In this document: positions 7,703-16,600 of the stretch, one piece after another
Numbering within the stretch: the stretch's first letter is position 1
Layout of the letters: each line of letters opens with the position of its first letter
Source of the DNA: Chara braunii
Lineage: Eukaryota > Streptophyta > Charophyceae > Charales > Characeae
DNA: 24,916 nt
Direction of reading: 5' to 3'
Assembly (NCBI GenBank): GCA_003427395.1
Contig: BFEA01000004.1
Location: 4,438,342 to 4,463,257, forward strand
The notes under the pieces: generated by a model
Database searches by the model: none
What the model was told of the DNA's origin: nothing
What the model saw: only the letters and a program-made list of their open reading frames with translations
Translations under genes and position numbers: made by a program

Positions 7703-7797
7703 GTCCCTGGTTGCAAGCCTTTGGGACATGCCTTAGAAATTGAACAATACAAGGAAGAGGAGATCAGCATGGCCCCCTTCGCCCAGGGAACACAGGC
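7703..7797 (+). pseudogene. U6 snRNA-like sequence, diverged
   Basis: GTCCC (7703) and GGGACAT (about 7722) match the 5' stem-loop of plant U6, with an enlarged loop. Then GCCTTAGAAATTGAACAATACA parallels the U6 segment that leads to the ACAGAGA box, and GATCAGCATGGCCCCC corresponds to GATTAGCATGGCCCCT, retaining the AGC catalytic triad. The 3' internal stem can still fold (GGCC/GGCC, CCCT/AGGG). The ACAGAGA box itself reads ACAAGGA with extra bases after it, and no T-run terminator follows. TTATATTTATTTTTATAG about 25 bp upstream could be a relic of the TATA element. Most likely this is a diverged pseudogene; a variant gene is less likely. Confidence 0.62.
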
Positions 7798-7901
7798 CAA
7801 GTCCCACTTACCCAGATTGTTCATTTCAGAATTCCAAAGACCAACAGCCAGAAATCGAGGATGAGGGTGCGTCGGATTTGGTACCGGGCATTCCGTTTAG
7901 G

Positions 7902-8099
7902 GAAATAAAATGGCAAATTGTAGCACTTGCGGTTCATGGACCCCCAATTTGCACTCACGGTTCATGGACCCTGGTATTCTTCGCGCCGTTGCGTAATAAA
8001 ATGGCAAATCGTAGCGCTCGTGGTTCATAGAAATAAAATGGCAAATGGTAGCGCTCGTGGTTCATAGAGCCCCAATTTGCACTCGCGGTTCATGGACCC
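7902..8099. repeat. Imperfect tandem repeat with AATAAAATGGCAAAT and GGTTCATGGACCC
   Basis: AATAAAATGGCAAATYGTAGC recurs three times (near 7903, 7996 and 8033). CCCCAATTTGCACTCRCGG followed by TTCATGGACCC occurs at about 7943 and 8071. The arrangement is a duplicated unit of about 128 bp with an inserted partial copy. Confidence 0.8.
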
Positions 8100-8698
8100 G
8101 GTATTTCGCCCTAAACACTTCTTCGCCTTAAACACTGATTTGTTTTTGCCAACTGTGTATGATGGGGAAAGTTTTACATGAAAAGGGGTTTGGGGGTTGG
8201 GGGGATAAGTTCTCTCCCACCTGGAAAGAAGTTCAGGTTTGGGTGAAAAGTTTTTCTTCAGGGAGAACAAAAAAAAAGAAAATTTTTTCACCAAACCCAA
8301 ACTTGTCATTCCTTGCTATTGGATTATTCCTGGCCTTTCGGATTGCATCATTGCACCCGTGCTCGCTGCTCACTCCTTGTGTAAGATAGCATCCTGATTG
8401 TAGGGAAAGAAAAGGGGTCAAAAAAAAAAAAGAAAAAAAAAAGGGGAAGAAAAGGGGTAACCACGGCGCAGTCACATTTTCAGGTGTAAATCCATTTCAG
8501 GCATCCCTTGAATACAACACATCCCCACCCAACCCTGAAGCTGGGTCGGATACATTCATGATTTTCCTCGCTTTGGAGCAAAAGTCGCGAAACTGTGACT
8601 GAAACGCATTTAAAACTGAAAACCTTGACTGCGCCCTAGTTTTCCCAAAAAAATAAATAAATAAACAAGGAGTCCTGATTGTAAAAATATGTAGGCAA
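8100..8698. other. Non-coding interval, homopurine patches
   Basis: No gene is recognised. A short imperfect inverted repeat GTTTGGGTGAAAA (8237) against TTTTTCACCAAACCCAAAC (about 8284), poly-A patches at 8421-8445 and a (TAAA)n stretch at about 8650-8664 are the only visible structure. Confidence 0.5.
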
Positions 8699-9284
8699 AA
8701 TTGCATCTGTTCCCCGCGTAAAGATGGGAATAGCGGCTAGACCCAGTCCCAACGCCCAACTTGCATTTATACCCCCGACCTTTATCTTTGCATAGTACCC
8801 CCAAACTTTTGCCCTGTACGAAATTGTAGATTCACCCTGCCTTGTTCTGCTAGCCCTCTGTTCTAGACCATGAAATTATGCTCATGTGCAGAAACCGGGC
8901 TGCAAAATTGTGGGTGTACCCCCACCCAGGGGTGGGCGTTGGATGGCCGACCACAGAATTATGGTCATGCCCACCAAGTGAAACATGTGGCCTGGCAGCT
9001 GCTGGGTATGAGCACAATTTCAGCCATCTGGTAGTAGGGCATATGCATAATTTGGCCGGTCCACCTCAGTCCCAGGCATGCCTTCAATTTTGCCTGGGTA
9101 CGTCCATAATATTTGCATTCCGGTAGTTGGTTATAACTGCAGTTTTGCGGTACCAACCTAGGTCCACTTTGGTCCTGGGCATGCTAGTAATTTCCACCGG
9201 CCGCTTTCAGTGTCAGGATGCAAGTTGATGCTGGGACTGGGTATGCCGGGTATTCCCATCTTTAAGTGGGGTACAGATGCAATT
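8699..9284. mobile_element. 586-bp element with about 67-bp terminal inverted repeats
   Basis: The left end (8699-8766) begins AATTGCATCTGTTCCCC and runs through TAAAGATGGGAATA and ACCCAGTCCC to CAACTTGCAT. The inverse of the right end (9218-9284) shows the same blocks in the same order, at about 80% identity by eye. There is no ORF of note inside, so it would be non-autonomous. AATT at both ends may be a palindromic target site or part of the terminus; no longer target duplication is seen. The long termini recall Mutator-like or foldback elements, but I cannot assign a superfamily. Confidence 0.72.
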
Positions 9285-10217
9285 CTCCCCAATAAATTAA
9301 TTAATAAATTATGATGAAATAATTGGTCTGGGACCACTTGCCTGACCAGGCCAAAAATGAATAGAAAGTAAAATAAAATATGTATTTTTTATCTAGGCTG
9401 TTTGTCCGGGTGCCCAGGCACCCATCATGTGCCCAGATTCCCACCGGGGTGCCCAGCCGGTCATGTACCCCGGGCAGGGTTCCGGGCAGCCCCAGCACCA
9501 AGAAACAACAATAATAATAATTTGGAAAATCCAGAATAGGAGTTTTTTGTTTTCCAGAAAAAGAAGAAAAAAAAAGAAATCCAGAAGAAAGATATGTTGT
9601 GTAGGATTGGAATACAAACGACGTTTGGCTGAGGGTTACATCCGAATTCCTTACAGAACCAGAGACAAAAAAGAAAATAACAAAGGTGGAGTGATGCAGC
9701 CGTCTCTAAACCCCTTTACGCCCACAAAAACCAATTTATACCCCTCTTACCCCCCTTGACAGCCAACGCTTGAAAAGAGGAAGGAGCCTGGGTTTGGGTT
9801 CCTTTGCACATGCGAGGAAAACCCTTACCCCATAAAAGAAAAAAAAAAAAGGGATGATTTTTTGCCTGCACGGGGTGCCCCGTGTAGGTGACCCTCGGGC
9901 AACTTGCCCAGGTTGCACGCCCGTGTCACGTGGCCGGGCGAGCCAATAGCCTAGTTTTTTATTTTCGTTTCTTACTTCAAATTCGGGAAAGAACTTTATG
10001 TTTTTGCACGGAACAGTTTTTTTCTCGGATTGTACAGTTTATGTTTTTGCACAACATAGTTTTTTTCTCGGATTCTCCACTCCTCCCCCCCCCTTTTTCT
10101 CGGATTCTCCACTCCTCCCCCCCCTCCCCCCTCCTTCCCCCTCTGACATGAACGGATACAGACCCACAAGGCGCACTGATTCACCCACCACATTAACACC
10201 GAAAAACGCCATGTTAC
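9285..10217. other. Non-coding interval, A/T-rich then C-rich
   Basis: No gene is recognised. It holds (TAAT)n sequence (9290-9320), a GTGCCC-rich patch (9400-9500), poly-A patches (9556-9575, 9838-9850), and duplicated motifs at about 9998-10130: TATGTTTTTGCAC twice and TTTTTCTCGGATTCTCCACT twice with C-runs. Confidence 0.5.
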
Positions 10218-10945
10218 CTGTGCTCGGTCTTCATCCTCGTCTCCACTACATTGCAATGTCCCGCATGTCGCTTGGATGTGTGTACTTCGCATGCCTAAAG
10301 TGCACTGTATGTACTGGTGGTTTAAATTCACCAGTTGCCTGCGCTAGGTCTTCGTCTTCGTCTTCATCTCCACTACATTGCGCTGTCCCGCATGTCGCTT
10401 TCATGTGTGTACTTCACATGTCTAAAGTGCACTGTACATCATGTTGTCTTTGAATGTAGTCAAGTGCCACGGCTGCGTGACTGTGCTTATGTATCCTTGT
10501 GCTTCTATTTCTACTGCTATACCTGTTCTGGGTCTTCATATTTGTCTCACCTAAAGTGTGGTGTGCCTTGCATGCGTGTGCTTCGAATGTCTCTTGCATG
10601 TGTGTATTTCAAATGTCTAAAATGCGATTTACATCATGTGTCTTTGAATATAGTCAAGCACTGTGCTTCGCATGTGTCTTGCATGTGTGTATTTCAAATG
10701 TCTAAAATGCGATTTACATCATGTGTCTTTGAATATAGTCAAGCACTACGGCTGCGTGACTGTGCTGATGTACCGTTGTGTGCTTCTATTTCTACTACTA
10801 TACCTGCTCTGGGTCTTCATGTTTGTCTCGCGTCCAGTGTGGTGTGCCTTGCATGCCCGTGCTTCGCATGTCTCGTGCATGTGTGTACTTCAAACGTCTA
10901 AAGTGCGATGTACATCATGTGTCTTTGACTGTAGTCAAGCACTCA
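10218..10945. repeat. Tandem repeat, unit about 195 bp, partly deleted units
   Basis: Units beginning ACATCATG start at 10436, 10631, 10716 and 10912, giving lengths 195, 85 (internal 110-bp deletion), 196 and a partial. Each holds GTCTTTGAATRTAGTCAAGC, GGGTCTTCAT and GCATGTGTGTAYTTCAAA. Two more diverged, shorter units precede them (about 10218-10310 and 10336-10435), separated by a TTAA-type MITE end at 10311-10325. Open frames across it are a by-product of the period. Confidence 0.88.
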
Positions 10946-11389
10946 GACTGATGTTCCTGGCACCAATTCACCATAGGCCAAGTCCACAAACTGGGAGAAA
11001 GTAGACTCCCAGGGCCTGCCTGGCCTGAAACCTCTCTTCGAATGGGCTGCGCCCGGATGCTTTAAACCACCGGTTCATGAAAATGGGGAAGAAAAAAAAA
11101 AAAAAAAAAAACCTCTCATGCCTGCGCAGGCTGCACCGTCACTCGTACTGGACCACACTGACTTTGATTGTTCGGTGTGTCATGAATATTTTATTATTTT
11201 ATTTTATTATTTTTCCATGGGCCAAACCAGTTTGGTTCATCACCTAACTTTTTACCCTGATGCAGAGTAACTGAAGCAACATACCTTTTTTCTTCAGATT
11301 CTTTTATCTCTGGAAATTAGAATCACAAGTCGCTGAAGTCAGGGTACTCAGAATTTTGCGCACCCCCCCTCTCTTACCTGCCTTGGGAC
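10946..11389. other. Non-coding interval with one TTAA-type MITE end
   Basis: No gene is recognised. TTTAAACCACCGGTTCATG at 11061 is a left-type terminus of the TTAA family, without a clear partner. A poly-A run at about 11091-11111 and a (TTTTA)n stretch at 11190-11212 are present. Confidence 0.5.
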
Positions 11390-11498
11390 TACCGTCTTCA
11401 CCCGAATATAACGCCCGGTTATTATAGCTGTATTTGGGGCATTTTTCAGTCCAGATGCAGCGATAATGACCGGGCGTTCTATTCGGGTGAAGACGGTA
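11390..11498. mobile_element. 109-bp TA-flanked MITE, copy 3
   Basis: TACCGTCTTCACCCGAATAT at the left and ATTCGGGTGAAGACGGTA at the right; TA at both ends; exactly 109 bp. The interior GTATTTGGGGCA and CAGATGCAGCGATAATGACC match copies 1 and 2. Confidence 0.93.
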
Positions 11499-11570
11499 GT
11501 TGGCCAAAGCAAAAAGTGGTGTGCTCATACTGAGTTCGGTTCAACTGGCGGTTCAAGGGAGAGACTCCAG

Positions 11571-11580
11571 GGTTTAAACC
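11571..11580. mobile_element. TTAA-type MITE terminus (solo)
   Basis: GGTTTAAACCACCACTGGC matches the left terminus of the TTAA family. A right-type end lacking TTAA lies at about 12066-12098 (GATAGCTGGGCGCGGTACTG). The two do not share inverted sequence beyond ACCACCA, so pairing is unproven. Confidence 0.35.
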
Positions 11581-11695
11581 ACCACTGGCAGTGCAGTCTT
11601 AGCCCTGTGTATTTTGTCCAACGCCTACGATTTCTGAAAAACAGAAATACACAGGCTAATTTCTGAGTCGCAGCCGTGAACACATTGCGACTTGA

Positions 11696-11813
11696 GGGAT
11701 GTACCGGTCTGCCACTCAAACACAAGTTCATCCAGTTTGAGCTGCCGCGGCAAACCGGCGCTCAAACTTCAAAGTGGATGAACTGGTCCTCGCTCGCTGA
11801 GCCAGTACATCCC
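11696..11813. mobile_element. 118-bp foldback element
   Basis: GGGATGTACCGG (11696-11707) is inverted as CCAGTACATCCC (11802-11813). Deeper inside, GTTCATCCA and TTTGAGC of the left arm pair with TGGATGAAC and GCTCAAA of the right arm around CCGCGGCAAACCGG. The arms total about 40 bp each with mismatches. There is no ORF. It looks like another small MITE family. Confidence 0.7.
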
Positions 11814-12433
11814 AAATGCCGTGGCGCTTGCTGCGTTGGAGGAAAGTAGCAGAGGGAGATGGACCCGCGGATTCAAGTTTAAAGTCTAAACCAATACTCA
11901 ATTGCCGTGAAACTTACCACGGGGCTGCCGAACCGTTGTGGAGAGTGGCCTGGAAATGGCAGCTGTATGTGTGCTGCATTTGGGCCAAATGTACAGCACC
12001 GTGTACCCAAACGTCAAATCTTTTGTGTCCCCTCTTCGGGGCTGCCCATCTCTGCTAGTGCGCAGCTGCAGATAGCTGGGCGCGGTACTGGTGGCTCGAC
12101 GGGTGTTCCAAAGGGCAAAGGACGGGGAAAGATTCTGGTAAGAACCTGAGTACCGAAGGCGGCGTACCCAGCTCCCTTGCAAGCTAACTAATTCAGTCTA
12201 CTTTACTTTCAACCTTCTGAATTTCAGTAAAGGGAAGGGCTGCAGTTTCTTTTTTTTTTTTTTTTTTTTTTTTTTGTGAAAACAACTCGATTGGATGGTA
12301 GGTGTGCTGATAAGAGCAGACACATCTAGCACCGTCGGGGAAGCTCCATCTATTGGTGGGGAGCAGCTGCAGTTTCATGGGGTGCAGGATGAGTGAAGGG
12401 AATGGGATTTTCAGGTTACAGATGAGTAGCCTC
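11814..12433. other. Non-coding interval
   Basis: No gene is recognised. It contains the TTAA-family-like right end near 12066-12098, and a T26 run at 12250-12275 with CTGCAGTTTC on both sides (about 12240 and 12367). Confidence 0.45.
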
Positions 12434-12542
12434 TACAGTCCTCCCCCGAATACAACGTACGGTCATTATAGCTGAATTTAGACTGAAAGATACACCAAAT
12501 TCAGCTATAATGACCGTGCGTTGTATTCGGGGGAAGACTGTA
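12434..12542. mobile_element. 109-bp TA-flanked MITE, copy 4 (near-perfect hairpin)
   Basis: TACAGTCCTCCCCCGAATAC at the left and TATTCGGGGGAAGACTGTA at the right, again 109 bp with TA at both ends. Unlike copies 1-3 its arms pair almost to the centre (GGTCATTATAGCTGAATTT with AAATTCAGCTATAATGACC). This is the most symmetric member and begins CAGTC after TA, as in Tc1/mariner and pogo termini. Confidence 0.93.
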
Positions 12543-12730
12543 GCTAAACTAATCCTCCAGGGAACAGGGCCAGGCCACCACAAAGCGATAGAACGGGAAG
12601 GGTAGGGTAACAAGTGCAGCCCCAAGGGATTAAGCAGCTCCAGAGCAGAAATGAAATGACCATGACCATAGCCCCAGACACTGTACAGCAACTATGTTAT
12701 TAAGGGACTGAGGTTTTCGGTGGCGGGGGG

Positions 12731-12743
12731 ACTGGTGGTTTAA
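12731..12743. mobile_element. TTAA-type MITE terminus (solo)
   Basis: GGGGGGACTGGTGGTTTAA is a right-type terminus. Its inverse resembles the left-type terminus at 18890 (TTAAACCACCACTCCCCCC), so these two may belong to one subfamily. No partner is found nearby. Confidence 0.45.
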
Positions 12744-12955
12744 GGGACGCTGGACCCGGTTTCCAGCAGGTGCCGCTCCCCACCAAAGTACAGATTTCTT
12801 GCCCTGATAGCAAAGGGAAAACAAAAGGGATTCAATGGAAGAGAGTTTCTTGCTTTGCCATAATAGAAAACAGTAAACAAGAGGAAGAGATCGGAAATGC
12901 TAACCATATGTTTCACCATATGTCAGATTTGTTTCATCTGTTAGCAGCTGAACAG

Positions 12956-13004
<49 letters not shown>

Positions 13005-13062
13005 ATAAACACCGGCAACAGCTGGATGCCTTCATTGCGGCAACTGCGATGCAGTGTCCATA
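12744..13062. other. Non-coding interval with an A47 homopolymer
   Basis: The A-run at 12956-13002 follows TTAGCAGCTGAACAG. It could be the poly-A tail of a retroposed sequence, but I could not identify the upstream body and see no target duplication. Confidence 0.5.
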
Positions 13063-13870
13063 AAGTGGAGCCATAGTGGTTGTGACATCCTCACCCAAAC
13101 CCTGCAGGGCTGCAGTCTGGTCACACTCGCCCCCAGGGGACATCACCTGCGACCCCCAAGCTGTGTGGACCGAGGATGAATTCCTTACCATTTACAAAGC
13201 TAATGTACTGGTTTGGACTTTCTCTTTGATCAAGCGCTGCATTAATTGACGTGGTCCCCCCCAAAACCTTAGCCTTGTTTGTGGGCTTGGACAAAAACGG
13301 AAGCTGTTAATCAGCTTGCCTTCAGGCCTTTGAATGTTCTCCTAATTGCCTGAGCCAGAATCTTTTTATTTTCTCCTTTCTTTTTTTGTTTTGTTTTTGG
13401 GCCACAGATCGGATACTAAAGTTAATAATTAAACTGATCAGAACGGATACCCCAGGGTTCTCTCACCACCGGCAGGATAGAGGTGGCCTTCCACAGGAGT
13501 GTTTCAACCCTCCCCCCGCCCCCCCCGAAAAAAAACAAAAAAACAAAAAAAGGAAAACTGATTAGAAAAGATGCTACATTGTATCTTAGCCAAAAGGCCG
13601 AGAAACAACTCAACGGAAGTGTAGTTGGAGCGTTGATTTCCCGACCTGGTATGGATTGCTTCGGGCTCGCAAGAGCAGCCGCTTTGTGTCTGGTTTGCTG
13701 TGAGACAAGAGAATTGTGGGTATGTCTCACTTGCGAGGTAGCAACATCTTGTCTGCACTGAGCACTTGACTCGGTGTTTCTGAAGTGGACCCATAGTCGG
13801 TGTTGCATCCACACCATCCCTGCAGTGTTGTCATGCATTCTCCCACAACACATCACTGGACACCCTCACA
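13063..13870. repeat. Two diverged copies of a dispersed repeat (13063-13160 and 13783-13870)
   Basis: AAGTGGAGCCATAGTGGTTG at 13063 parallels AAGTGGACCCATAGTCGGTG at 13783. Both continue with GCATCC/CATCC, CCCTGCAG, CATCAC-TG-GAC and a similar end, in the same orientation. Between them lie A/T-rich sequence and the U2 fragment. Confidence 0.55.
13556..13606 (-). pseudogene. U2 snRNA 5' fragment
   Basis: Read on the - strand, TTTCTCGGCCTTTTGGCTAA starts a 50-nt match to the 5' end of U2 snRNA, through GATACAATGTAGCATC to TCTAATCAGTT. I count 44 of 50 identical to the canonical U2 5' end. The branch-point-pairing GTAGTA is GTAGCA. The similarity stops after the first stem-loops and runs into T-rich sequence, and no snRNA promoter elements are seen upstream. 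This is a 3'-truncated pseudogene. Confidence 0.8.
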
Positions 13871-14139
13871 GAGCCACTTGATCAGGGTATAATTTTGCGG
13901 TTGGGTACCATTCTCAAGTAGTACAAGTACTGATTCTAGTTGTTCAGATCGTGCACACAATCGAACTGGTGATCTCTGATACGTTCTTTTTTAGCGTGGT
14001 CAGGTTTGAACCTCCAGTTACCTCCGGGCCCATTTCCCCGATGCTTGATTCTGCCCATCCCTGTACTGAAATACTGCAAGGACAGGGCGGTGACTCAACC
14101 CATCGGTACCCCAAGCCTCTATCCGCGGCGCTGCACCAC

Positions 14140-14340
14140 TTAAACCACCAGTATGTTTCTCAGCTATCGATGCCGAGCCTAAAATCGCCATGCACACCAA
14201 AAAAAAAAGAACCAGCGCGGGCCTCATTTTGGCTGGCACCACCAGCCATTTCGATCCGGTAGTACCGACTCCACCAAGCCCCGCTTGGCTCCCGAATGTA
14301 CCGGAGCATATTAAAGCGTGGAAATGTACTGGTGTTTTGA
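14140..14340. mobile_element. TTAA-type MITE, copy C (201 bp)
   Basis: The left end is TTAAACCACCAGTATGTTTC followed by TCAGCTATCG. The right end is GGAAATGTACTGGTGTTTTGA, inverse of the left over about 20 bp with few mismatches. The right TTAA has changed to TTGA. There is no coding content. Confidence 0.72.
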
Positions 14341-14487
14341 CACCGTGTCATCAGCAGGTTGGCCCTGCTCAATTTCGGCTTTTCCTCCATGTTTTCGATC
14401 ACGAAAGAGATATAAAAAGTAAACAACTTAGGCTACATGCCTCTACACGAGGAAAAAGATCAGAAAAAATCAATTTGAAATGGATTC

Positions 14488-14550
14488 TACCATCTTTACC
14501 CGAACAGTACACCCTGACATTATGGCTGTATCTAGACTGAAAGTTGCTGC
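14488..14550. mobile_element. 109-bp MITE family, half copy
   Basis: TACCATCTTTACCCGAACAG, then CCTGACATTATGGCTGTATC and TAGACTGAAAG match the left arm and centre of the family. The expected right arm near 14570-14596 is not recognisable. Confidence 0.7.
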
Positions 14551-14646
14551 AAATACTGTTACGATGTCAAGCTTGCTGGCGCTGGGCCATAGAAATCAAG
14601 CTTCCTGCAACCTATTTTTAGTTTCATAGGAGCTCTTTCCTTGTGT

Positions 14647-14718
14647 GTCGTTGTAGTATAGTGGTAAGTATCCCTGCCTGTCACGCAGGAGACCCGGGTT
14701 CGATCCCCGGCAACGGCG
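14647..14718 (+). tRNA. tRNA-Asp (anticodon GTC)
   Basis: A 72-nt cloverleaf: acceptor GTCGTTG (14647-14653) pairs with CAACGGC (14711-14717), with one G-U pair and discriminator G at 14718. The D arm contains TAGTATAGTGGTAAGTA (A box), the anticodon stem CCTGC/GCAGG encloses loop CTGTCAC with anticodon GTC at 14680-14682, and the T arm CCGGG-TTCGATC-CCCGG gives the B box. No intron, no encoded CCA, as in nuclear genes. It matches the plant tRNA-Asp type closely and looks functional. Confidence 0.97.
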
Positions 14719-14719
14719 C

Positions 14720-14729
14720 TTTTTTTTTT
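14720..14729 (+). terminator. Pol III terminator of tRNA-Asp
   Basis: A run of ten T begins two bases after the discriminator base, the normal RNA polymerase III stop signal. Confidence 0.95.
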
Positions 14730-15260
14730 GGACGCTCTCGTACTCTTCCCATCCTGGAGTCAGACTAAGACAGCATCTCTGGACTTCGCAAAAATAGCGA
14801 TCGTTATCAAATCTTTTGAAATTCAGAGAAAGACACGAGCTCTTAGATTACCAAAAACACGCACTGAGGTAGTTTCTGAGGGGTCGTTCGCCGTCAGTGG
14901 GGAAAAAAAAAGTAGTTGAATCCCCAGAACTTATTGGGTCTATTGTTGGCATAGAATTTCAATTTGATAAAACAAGTGGACCTCCCGCAGCTACGCTGCG
15001 GTCAAGGACAACAGCAAAAACATTTTGCAAAACACCCCAGACATCGGTTGGACCCCATCTTTGCACTGTACCCTACCAGACACCGTCCAACTTTGCAAAA
15101 TGCCCCGGTAGTTGCCAACATTTTGCGGGTGCAATTGCAAAAAAAGCGCCCAATTTTCAGGGACATTTTGACATATATCCCAACTTATGGGGGTATTTGG
15201 CCAATTACCACGCCCAAAAAAAGGCCAACGGCATCTTCTCAACATTTGGAGGAAGATATG

Positions 15261-15265
<5 letters not shown>
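14730..15265. other. Non-coding interval after the tRNA
   Basis: No gene is recognised. ATTTTGCAAAACACCCC and CTTTGCAAAATGCCCC (near 15018 and 15093) are loosely repeated. The open frame that crosses here continues into (CT)n and the pyrimidine minisatellite, so it is not evidence of a gene. Confidence 0.5.

Positions 15266-15317
<52 letters not shown>
15266..15317 (+). repeat. (CT)26 microsatellite
   Basis: Pure CT dinucleotides leading into the pyrimidine-rich minisatellite. Confidence 0.98.
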
Positions 15318-15320
<3 letters not shown>

Positions 15321-15339
15321 TGCGCTTGCGCCCCTTTGT

Positions 15340-16262
15340 GCAACCTCCTCCCCCTATCGCGACGTCCTCGTCCTCCCTCACGACCCCCTCCCGCTCGCAC
15401 GACCTCCTCCTTCCCCTGCCGCATGACCTCCTGCAACCTCTCATCCCCAGCAGGCGACCTGCTCCTACCCCTCCCATGGCCCACTCCTACCCCTCCCACG
15501 ACCCACTCCTCCCCCTTGCACTGCGTCCTCCTCCCCCTCGCGCGACCTTCACACACCTCTCTTCTGACCTCATCCAGCTCCTCCTCCACCTTACACCACC
15601 TCCTCTCGGTCATGTGTCCTCGTTCGGCCTCCTCAAACCACTCGCGGGACCTCCTCCAACCTCCCTTCTGACCTCCGCTGCAACCTCTCGTCCTCCTCGT
15701 GCGACCTGCTCCTCTCCCTCTTCCAACCTCCTCCTCTCCCTTGTGCCACCTCCTCTTCCCCCTTGTGCAACCTCTTGCGCATCCTTGTGCGAAGTGCTCC
15801 TCCCCCTCCCACTCCGTCTTCCGATCTCCTCCTCCCCCTTACGCAACCTCCGTGCGGCCTCCTCCTCCTACCCCTCGCGCGACCCCCTACTCCCCCTCAT
15901 GCGACTTCCTCCCTCTCTTCCGACCCTCCTCTCGTGCGACCTCCTAATCCTTGTGCGATCTCCTCCTCCCCCTCACGCGTCCTCTTCCCCCTCGTCCACC
16001 TCGCACGACCTCCTCCCACCTCTATTCCAACCTCCTCCCCCCTTGTGCGACGTCCTCTTCCCCTCGCACGACCTCCTCCTTGTGCGACCTCCTCCTCCCC
16101 CTCGTGCCACCTCCTCCAATCTCTCTTCCTACCTCTCCCCCTTGTGCGATGCTGTCCTTCCCCTCTTTCGACCTCCTCCTCCCGCTTGCACAACCTCCTC
16201 CTCCCGCTTGCACAACCTCCTCCTCCCCCTCGCACGACCTCCTCCTCCCACTCTCCAATGGC
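15340..16262 (+). repeat. Pyrimidine-rich minisatellite (about 0.9 kb)
   Basis: Degenerate units of about 22 bp contain CTCCTCCTCCC followed by CTYGCRCRAC. The clearest copies are at about 16184-16250, three in tandem. The + strand is overwhelmingly C/T. All three + frames stay open for long distances and give P/S/L-rich peptides, a consequence of composition. Such asymmetric tracts can form triplex or i-motif structures. Confidence 0.88.
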
Positions 16263-16358
16263 GCCCGAATAGTAGCATGCGGAAAAGCACCCACAAGGCG
16301 GGGATAAAAAATAAAATAAAAAAAATGACTGCGTTTGTCTGCTCCCTTCCAAGTGCGA

Positions 16359-16600
16359 GGCACGCGGCAGCGAGTCCACCTGGGCCCGACGCGACGCGCT
16401 GCGCTTTCATCCATTTTCAGCCGGGCGCGCGGCAGCGAGTCCGCCTGGGACCGACACGACGCGCCCCTCCGATTTACAGCGAGAAGACCAGCGCGCGGCG
16501 TGGGCCCGACTTTTCGCACAGCACCGAATTTCCTTGTGACCCGACGTTTTGCGCGGCACCGAATTTCCTTGGGCTCGCTCGGAAGCGTCACGCCGGGCCC
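16359..16600. repeat. GC-rich direct repeats
   Basis: CGCGGCAGCGAGTCC occurs at 16363 and 16428 (spacing 65 bp) with similar CCTGGGMCCGACRCGACGCG following each. Then CACCGAATTTCCTTG occurs twice near 16522 and 16557 after CGACTTTTCGCRC or CGACGTTTTGCGC. A further pair, AACAAGCCRCRTCTTSCCC, lies at about 16621 and 16662. Confidence 0.75.

Noticed and set aside
8101-8110. Telomere-type CCCTAAA
   Set aside because: A single heptamer only, no array.
10335-10901. + strand frame of 188 codons with repeated Cys-rich peptides
   Set aside because: It is the translation of a tandem repeat whose full unit (195 bp) is divisible by three. The units contain indels and the peptide has no family resemblance.
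14325-14365. Second CTGATGA on the - strand near 14350
   Set aside because: It is followed by TCAAAA instead of CGAAA and coincides with a MITE end; the hammerhead core is not met.
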